DNA of 19,243 bases from Bacteroidota bacterium (GTDB taxonomy: Bacteria; Bacteroidota; Bacteroidia; JACCXN01), in contig JACCXN010000053.1 of assembly GCA_013696965.1 (NCBI GenBank), positions 1-19,243 of the forward strand, read 5' to 3'. The notes beneath the pieces were generated by a model, which was not told the origin of the DNA, made no database searches, and saw nothing but the letters and a program-made list of their open reading frames with translations. The translations under genes and the position numbers were made by a program. This document shows positions 15,801-19,243 of this stretch, piece by piece (the first letter of the stretch is position 1; each line of letters opens with the position of its first letter).

Positions 15801-15956
15801 GAACAGGGTATGCAGATTTTAAGGCAAGTGATGTTTATGGCCTCAAGCAACGAACAGGAAGAACTTACCGAACAATTACAAGCACAGCTTTCCTTAATTC
15901 CAGCAGGTAAAAGCTTGCTTTTTAAAGATATTAGGGGTAAATTTTTTCCTCAATAA
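12855..15956 (+). CDS. DUF2723 / GT117-type membrane glycosyltransferase (TMEM260-like)
   Basis: 1033 aa, typical for the Bacteroidota family. The N-terminal half is a polytopic membrane region starting at residue 8. It includes the family motif SFWDAGEYI (31-39) followed by [14 protein letters not shown] (48-60), which resembles the acidic active-site loop of GT-C protein O-mannosyltransferases. A long extracytoplasmic loop (about 305-450, with NREQYGDWP) lies between the membrane blocks, and a second block lies at about 500-615. The soluble C-terminal region has [20 protein letters not shown] and ends in TPR-like helices (about 890-965, [20 protein letters not shown]). The human relative TMEM260 O-mannosylates proteins; bacterial substrate and donor are not known. 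Overlaps the next gene by one base. Confidence 0.9.
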   Translation: [1033 protein letters not shown]

Positions 15957-16573
15957 TGTTCCCGGTCAAGCCTCCATATTTGCTGCAAGCAATTTTTAGC
16001 AGTTTTATATGGAGGTATGAACCATCTGAAAAAAAAAGCCTTTATCTTACTTTTGATGATGGTCCTGAACCTCAAGTTACCCCTTTTGTACTTGATATAT
16101 TAAAACAATATAAAGCCAAAGCAACTTTTTTTTGTGTAGGAGAAAACGTGCACAAAAATCCGGACTTATATAAAAGAATTTTAATTGAGGGACATAAAAC
16201 AGGAAACCATTCCTATAACCATTTGAATGGTTGGAAAACAAAATCAGAAAATTATATTAATAATATTCAAAAGTGTGCATTAGTAGTAAATTCAAAACTA
16301 TTCAGGCCTCCCTATGGAAAAATAACTCCAAAGCAAGCAAAATTACTAAGGCCTTTTTTTAAAATTGTAATGTGGGATGTTTTAAGCGGCGATTACAGCG
16401 AACAAAATTCCGAAATGAAATGTTATGAAAACATTGCAAATCATGCAAGTAATGGATCAATTATTGTTTTTCATGACAGTTTAAAATCAAAAAAAAACGT
16501 ATTAAGTGTTTTACCAAAAACACTTGAACATTTTTCAAAAAAAGGATATTCATTCCTACCCGTTCCTGATTAA
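15956..16573 (+). CDS. NodB-type polysaccharide deacetylase (carbohydrate esterase 4)
   Basis: 205 aa, essentially one NodB domain. Motif 1 is LTFDDGP (catalytic base D34, metal ligand D35), motif 2 HSYNH supplies metal ligands H85 and H89, motif 3 is FRPPYGK, motif 4 is MWDVLSGDYS, and motif 5 is IVFHDS with the catalytic histidine. All residues needed for an active zinc-dependent N- or O-deacetylase are present. There is no clear signal peptide (only a short hydrophobic PYLLQAIFSSFIW stretch near the start), so location is uncertain. ATG overlaps the stop of the DUF2723 gene (TAATG), which implies coupling and a shared role in surface glycan building. It ends convergently on the histidine kinase gene. 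Confidence 0.9.
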   Translation: MFPVKPPYLLQAIFSSFIWRYEPSEKKSLYLTFDDGPEPQVTPFVLDILKQYKAKATFFCVGENVHKNPDLYKRILIEGHKTGNHSYNHLNGWKTKSENYINNIQKCALVVNSKLFRPPYGKITPKQAKLLRPFFKIVMWDVLSGDYSEQNSEMKCYENIANHASNGSIIVFHDSLKSKKNVLSVLPKTLEHFSKKGYSFLPVPD

Positions 16574-17271
16574 TATATTGTATTCTTTTTTTTGAATCTA
16601 ATGGTAAATTCAGAACCATGTCCTAGCTTACTTTTTACATGCAATGAGACATTCACCTCTAACAACAAATTGCGGGTTATTACAAGTCCTATACCCAGTC
16701 CCCCTATTTTCCTGGTAAAAAAGGGTTGAAACAATTTTGTTTTATCGCACTCACGTATACCTGATCCATTATCAGCAATTTTAACAGAATAAGAAAGTTT
16801 ATCCTCGCTTGATGTTATTTGAAGAATCCCTTTTCCTGTTTCCATGGATTCAACTGCATTGATAATAATATTAAGAAATGCTATGCGAAAATTATCATGC
16901 TGTGATAAGGGAACCGATTTGTCAATACAAAACGACTTCTCAATTGCAACTTTTTTAAGATTGATCCGATCCGATGCAAGAAAAAGGCTCTCCTCTAAAA
17001 TTCCATTAATTGAATTATCAAGGCTTTTGGACTCCTGCCCTTTTTGTACAAAATCAACAATAAGTTGATTCATTCTGCTGCAATTTCTGGCTATTATTTC
17101 AAGACTTTTGCTTAGGGTTTCCTTATCGGGATTTTTGTTTTTTATTTCTTCTAATAAATAATCACAAGATAATATTACATTGGTTAAAGGATTCCTTAAT
17201 TCATGGACCATTGTAAATTGATTTGCTTTATTTATTTTCCCTTTACTTGCTTTTATTTTTATAATCGACAT
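16570..17271 (-). CDS. compact soluble sensor-less histidine kinase
   Basis: 233 aa. The DHp helix has the phospho-acceptor H23 in MVHELRNPLTNV. The ATPase domain follows with an N box (NIIINAVES, N138), G1 box (IADNGSGI, D167) and G2 box (GGLGIGL, 190-196), and FQPFFTRK as the F box. These are the parts of an NtrB/AtoS-like kinase. No transmembrane segment, PAS, GAF or receiver domain is present; only about 20 residues precede the H box, so the input must come from a partner protein or from regulation of its level. No response-regulator gene is in the window. Its stop overlaps that of the deacetylase gene on the other strand (shared 16571-16572), and no terminator lies between them. Confidence 0.9.
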   Translation of the reverse strand: MSIIKIKASKGKINKANQFTMVHELRNPLTNVILSCDYLLEEIKNKNPDKETLSKSLEIIARNCSRMNQLIVDFVQKGQESKSLDNSINGILEESLFLASDRINLKKVAIEKSFCIDKSVPLSQHDNFRIAFLNIIINAVESMETGKGILQITSSEDKLSYSVKIADNGSGIRECDKTKLFQPFFTRKIGGLGIGLVITRNLLLEVNVSLHVKSKLGHGSEFTIRFKKKNTIY

Positions 17272-17316
17272 GTTAATTTTCCGGGTTTTGAAAAAAGTCT
17301 TACATTTTAGAGTCTA

Positions 17317-17348
17317 CAAAAGTAGACCTTAAATAATAAATCATCAAG
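17317..17348 (-). promoter_or_regulatory. histidine kinase promoter with palindrome over the -7 element
   Basis: Minus strand CTTG (17345-17348), 20 nt, TACTTTTG (17317-17324); the -7 element is exact and the -33 element has one mismatch. An inverted repeat GTCTAC/GTAGAC (17312-17317 and 17322-17327, 4-nt spacer) is centred on the -7 element, so it is a candidate operator. The leader to ATG 17271 is about 40 nt. Confidence 0.5.
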
Positions 17349-17589
17349 TATTTTAGCCTTTATTATTCGTTTGTCGTAAAAAAAGTGATACTTGTCGAAA
17401 AATATAAAAAAAGAGACTGCTAATCAATTAATTATATTTTAAAAAAAAACAAAAACAGAATCATCTAAAAAAAATACCAGGTAATTTTATCAAGTTAATC
17501 GAAATAAACATTAATTTAATCTAAACCTATTTTGTCCATAAATCATGTTTCAGCTGAATAGTAAACCAAAAATTTTTGTTCTTTTAATT
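17349..17589. other. AT-rich divergent intergenic region
   Basis: The 370-bp gap between the kinase and the oxidoreductase has no coding frame worth calling, and I see no RNA gene. It holds two direct copies of TTGTCG (17371-17376 and 17392-17397), 21 bp apart and both followed by A-rich runs, and a 12-bp palindrome CAAAAATTTTTG (17567-17578). These may be protein-binding sites; the rest is A/T homopolymer-rich spacer. Confidence 0.4.
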
Positions 17590-17621
17590 ACTGAATCATT
17601 CTAATATAAAAATTACTTTTG
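17590..17621 (+). promoter_or_regulatory. candidate promoter of the FAD oxidoreductase gene
   Basis: TACTTTTG at 17614-17621 matches the Bacteroidota -7 consensus exactly. At the right distance (20 nt) upstream there is only ACTG, a weak -33. The start of transcription near 17627 gives a leader of about 15 nt to ATG 17642. Confidence 0.5.
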
Positions 17622-17641
17622 CTTTATTTAATATTGTAAAA

Positions 17642-18700
17642 ATGGATGTTGATTATCTTATTGTTGGACAAGGAATTGCAGGAAGTTTATTGGCCGAGGA
17701 ACTTATTAAACGGAATAAAAAAATTATTGTAATAGATAATAATCATCAAAGTTCTTCCTCCCTTGTTGCTGCAGGTTTATACAATCCAGTTGTTTTTAAA
17801 CGATTTACCAAAAGTTGGATGGCTGATGAGCTTATTCCTTTTGCAATAGAAACATATACCCACCTTGAAGAAAAATTAAAAGTAAAATTTCATTTCCAAA
17901 AAAACATCATTAAGGTTTTTGCCTCTGATGATGAATTTAATCTTTGGGAAAAACGAAGATTGGAAAATCATTTTATGCTTTCTGCCATTAAACACAATAA
18001 GGAATTGGAAAATTCAATTCATGCTCCTTGGGGTACTGGAGAAGTAAGTCATGCAGGAAATGTAAATTTGCCCCTGCTTCTTTCTTCTTTTAATAATTAT
18101 CTTAAAAAAGAAAATCTTCTTATAAATGAAAAATTGAATTACAAGGATATTATTTTTGAAAATAATGGCATTACATGGAAAAACATTAAAGCCGAAAAAA
18201 TAATATTCTGCGAAGGGCACAAAGCAATTAATAACCCGTATTTCAGCTGGCTTCCCTTTAAACTAACCAAAGGAGAATTGCTTAAGGTGGAAATAAATGA
18301 ACTGAAGTCAGAAAAAGTAATAAATAAAGGTGTTTTTATTCTCCCGGCAGAAAAAAGTATTTACCATGTTGGCGCAACATACAATTGGAATGAATTTACT
18401 GAACAGCCTACGCAAGAAGGCAAATCAGAATTAAAAGAAAAACTGGAAAAACTCTTAAAAGTGCCTTATACTATTTTAGATCATCGTGCAGGAATTAGGC
18501 CAACTGTTGAAGACAGACGACCTCTTATTGGTGCCCATCCAAAAAATAATTGTTTGCTTGTGTTTAATGGAATGGGAACCAAAGGCGTAATTATTGCTCC
18601 GTATTTTGCATCACAATTTGCTGATTTTTTAACAGGGAAAGCAATTGAAATTCATAAAGAGGCAGACATTTCAAGAGTATTAAAAAAAATAACTATTTAG
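17642..18700 (+). CDS. FAD-dependent oxidoreductase, DAO family
   Basis: 352 aa, one DAO fold. The dinucleotide-binding motif is GQGIAG (9-14) with the ribose-binding acid D32 after the second strand (IIVIDNN). AAGLYNPV (43-50) is the second FAD contact. Near the C-terminus are AGIRPTVEDRRPLIG and NGMGTKGVIIAP, which close over the flavin. Relatives include glycine/D-amino-acid oxidases and the C-terminal domain of MnmC; the substrate cannot be told from the sequence. No signal peptide or membrane segment, so cytosolic. It appears monocistronic: its own promoter upstream, and a repeat array and a separate exported-protein gene downstream. Confidence 0.88.
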   Translation: MDVDYLIVGQGIAGSLLAEELIKRNKKIIVIDNNHQSSSSLVAAGLYNPVVFKRFTKSWMADELIPFAIETYTHLEEKLKVKFHFQKNIIKVFASDDEFNLWEKRRLENHFMLSAIKHNKELENSIHAPWGTGEVSHAGNVNLPLLLSSFNNYLKKENLLINEKLNYKDIIFENNGITWKNIKAEKIIFCEGHKAINNPYFSWLPFKLTKGELLKVEINELKSEKVINKGVFILPAEKSIYHVGATYNWNEFTEQPTQEGKSELKEKLEKLLKVPYTILDHRAGIRPTVEDRRPLIGAHPKNNCLLVFNGMGTKGVIIAPYFASQFADFLTGKAIEIHKEADISRVLKKITI

Positions 18701-18713
18701 GTTTGTATATTGA

Positions 18714-18740
18714 CAATAGAAAATCTCATATTGCTTTTTT
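18714..18740 (+). terminator. weak possible terminator after the oxidoreductase gene
   Basis: CAATA (18714-18718) pairs with TATTG (18729-18733), followed by CTTTTTT. The stem is only five A/T-rich pairs with a 10-nt loop, so it may not work alone. Confidence 0.25.
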
Positions 18741-18759
18741 AAATTTTCAATTACCTTTT
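18731..18759 (+). promoter_or_regulatory. weak candidate promoter upstream of the repeat array
   Basis: TTG (18731-18733), 18 nt, TACCTTTT (18752-18759): one mismatch in the -7 element and a short spacer. If real, transcription would begin at the first repeat and all three units would form a 5' leader of about 285 nt for the exported-protein gene. Confidence 0.2.
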
Positions 18760-18818
18760 AAATTTATGAAATAGCCATGCACCAAACGTGCGCAAACACT
18801 AATGAATATAACATGGTT

Positions 18819-18836
18819 ATCCCGATAAATCGGGAT
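18819..18836. repeat. REP-like palindrome in unit 1
   Basis: ATCCCGAT, AA, ATCGGGAT: perfect 8-bp arms with a 2-nt centre. Such CCCGATAAATCGGG palindromes are common intergenic repeats in Bacteroidota genomes, from general knowledge. It could act as a terminator-like or mRNA-stabilising hairpin within the leader. Confidence 0.85.
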
Positions 18837-18916
18837 GACAGTTAAAAAACAAATTATATACATATGAAATAGCCATGCACGAACCGTTCACAAACGCTAA
18901 TGAATATAACATGGTT

Positions 18917-18934
18917 ATCCCGATAAATCGGGAT
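18917..18934. repeat. REP-like palindrome in unit 2
   Basis: An identical copy of the 18-bp palindrome lies at the same place in the second repeat unit, 98 bp from the first. The third unit has CTATACCATATGAC there instead, so the palindrome was lost, or never gained, in that unit. Confidence 0.85.
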
Positions 18935-19050
18935 GACTCTTAAAAAACAAATTATACACATATGAAATAGCCATGCACAAACCATGCACAAACAGCAATG
19001 AATATAACCTGGCTATACCATATGACTATTAAAAAACAAATTATATACAT

Positions 19051-19243
19051 ATGAAAAAATTCTACATCCTTTTTCTGCTTCTGCCTTTCCAGGTATTCTC
19101 GCAAATTTCATTGAATTGGACAGACACGCTTGTGGTAAACAGATTTACCCCGAATGCTTTTACAAGACCAAAAATTGCATTAACCAAAAATAACGTTCCT
19201 GTTGTAATGTGGGGAAGAAAACCAAACCAACGGGTATTTGTTT
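19051..19243 (+). CDS. exported protein, N-terminal part (runs off the window), possibly BNR/propeller-like
   Basis: An open frame from ATG 19051 to the window end, 64 codons. A clear signal peptide (MKKFYILFLLLPFQVFSQ) is followed by ISLNWTDTLVVNRFTPNAF and RPKIALTKNNVPVVMWGRK. The pattern of a proline, a short strand ending in A or L, then NNVPVVMWG resembles a blade of BNR/sialidase-like beta-propellers, often found in T9SS-secreted Bacteroidota proteins. That resemblance covers only 20 residues, so function is not assigned. Its 5' leader is the last copy of a repeated sequence, which may bear on its expression. Confidence 0.75.
   Translation, partial: MKKFYILFLLLPFQVFSQISLNWTDTLVVNRFTPNAFTRPKIALTKNNVPVVMWGRKPNQRVFV

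Larger units (their letters stand above)
18766..19050 (+). repeat. tandem leader repeats, three units (98, 98, 89 bp)
   Basis: Units start at 18766, 18864 and 18962, each with ATGAAATAGCCATGCAC. The first two differ at about eight positions, clustered near bases 18-33 of the unit. Each unit ends with TTAAAAAACAAATTATA plus YACAT, the exact leader of the gene at 19051, so ATG AAA recurs four times; in the three repeats TAG follows directly. Inside each unit, ATAGCCATG can pair with CATGGTTAT (CCTGGCTAT in unit 3), and near-copies of an 11-mer (CATGCACAAAC) occur in pairs. Unit 3 has lost nine bases and the palindrome. No protein is encoded. Confidence 0.9.

Noticed and set aside
17349-17589. 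Riboswitch or small RNA in the 370-bp gap
   Set aside because: Only A/T homopolymers and short palindromes were found; no recognisable conserved riboswitch core and no terminator hairpin.
18766-19050. CRISPR array
   Set aside because: The units are directly adjacent with no spacers, are 89-98 bp long, differ within the unit, and no cas gene is nearby.
19036-19056. Cloning-vector start region (TATACATATG resembles the NdeI start of expression vectors)
   Set aside because: The same string recurs in the natural repeat units and no other vector sequence is present; it is AT-rich coincidence.

Overview
The window looks like a chromosomal segment of an AT-rich member of the Bacteroidota (Flavobacteriales/Bacteroidia-like; rank below phylum is a guess). 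The evidence is a secreted PKD/Ig-like protein with a C-terminal type IX secretion (Por) sorting domain, several Cys-lipidated lipoproteins, a DUF2723 membrane protein, promoters of the Bacteroidota type (TTTG, about 20 nt, TAnnTTTG), and start regions without a purine-rich Shine-Dalgarno.

Layout. 1-230: 3' end of an IS5-type transposase, a probable terminal inverted repeat, and an open frame that may be the tail of a host gene cut by the element. 263-298: strong bidirectional hairpin terminator. 316-12105: nine minus-strand genes. Read in transcription order they are: an M23 peptidase with one membrane anchor, a GH3-like acyl-adenylate enzyme, dxr (isoprenoid precursor synthesis), rseP (site-2 protease), a secreted protein of unknown role, an ALDH7-type aldehyde dehydrogenase followed by a terminator, a small lipoprotein, a thioredoxin-fold lipoprotein, and the T9SS cargo protein. 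Junctions are very tight (TAATATG twice, TAATG once), so M23-GH3, rseP-unknown and lipoprotein-thioredoxin are probably translationally coupled pairs.

12148-12854 is a non-coding stretch with a tandem 29/28-bp duplication, a decayed coding relic, a terminator, a tRNA-Gln(TTG) with a consensus promoter, and the promoter of the next gene. 12855-16573 (+) holds a DUF2723/GT117-type membrane glycosyltransferase overlapping a NodB polysaccharide deacetylase by one base, a likely cell-surface glycan pair. 16570-17271 (-) is a compact soluble histidine kinase lacking any sensor domain, convergent with the deacetylase. After a 370-bp AT-rich divergent promoter region comes an FAD-dependent DAO-family oxidoreductase (+).

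The most unusual structure is at 18766-19050: three tandem units of 98, 98 and 89 bp directly upstream of a secreted-protein gene that runs off the window (from 19051). Every unit ends with the same leader as that gene and is followed by ATG AAA; in the repeats this is followed at once by TAG, and only after the last unit does the frame stay open. Two units carry a perfect 8-bp-arm palindrome of REP type. The rest is mostly housekeeping or conserved Bacteroidota gene content.
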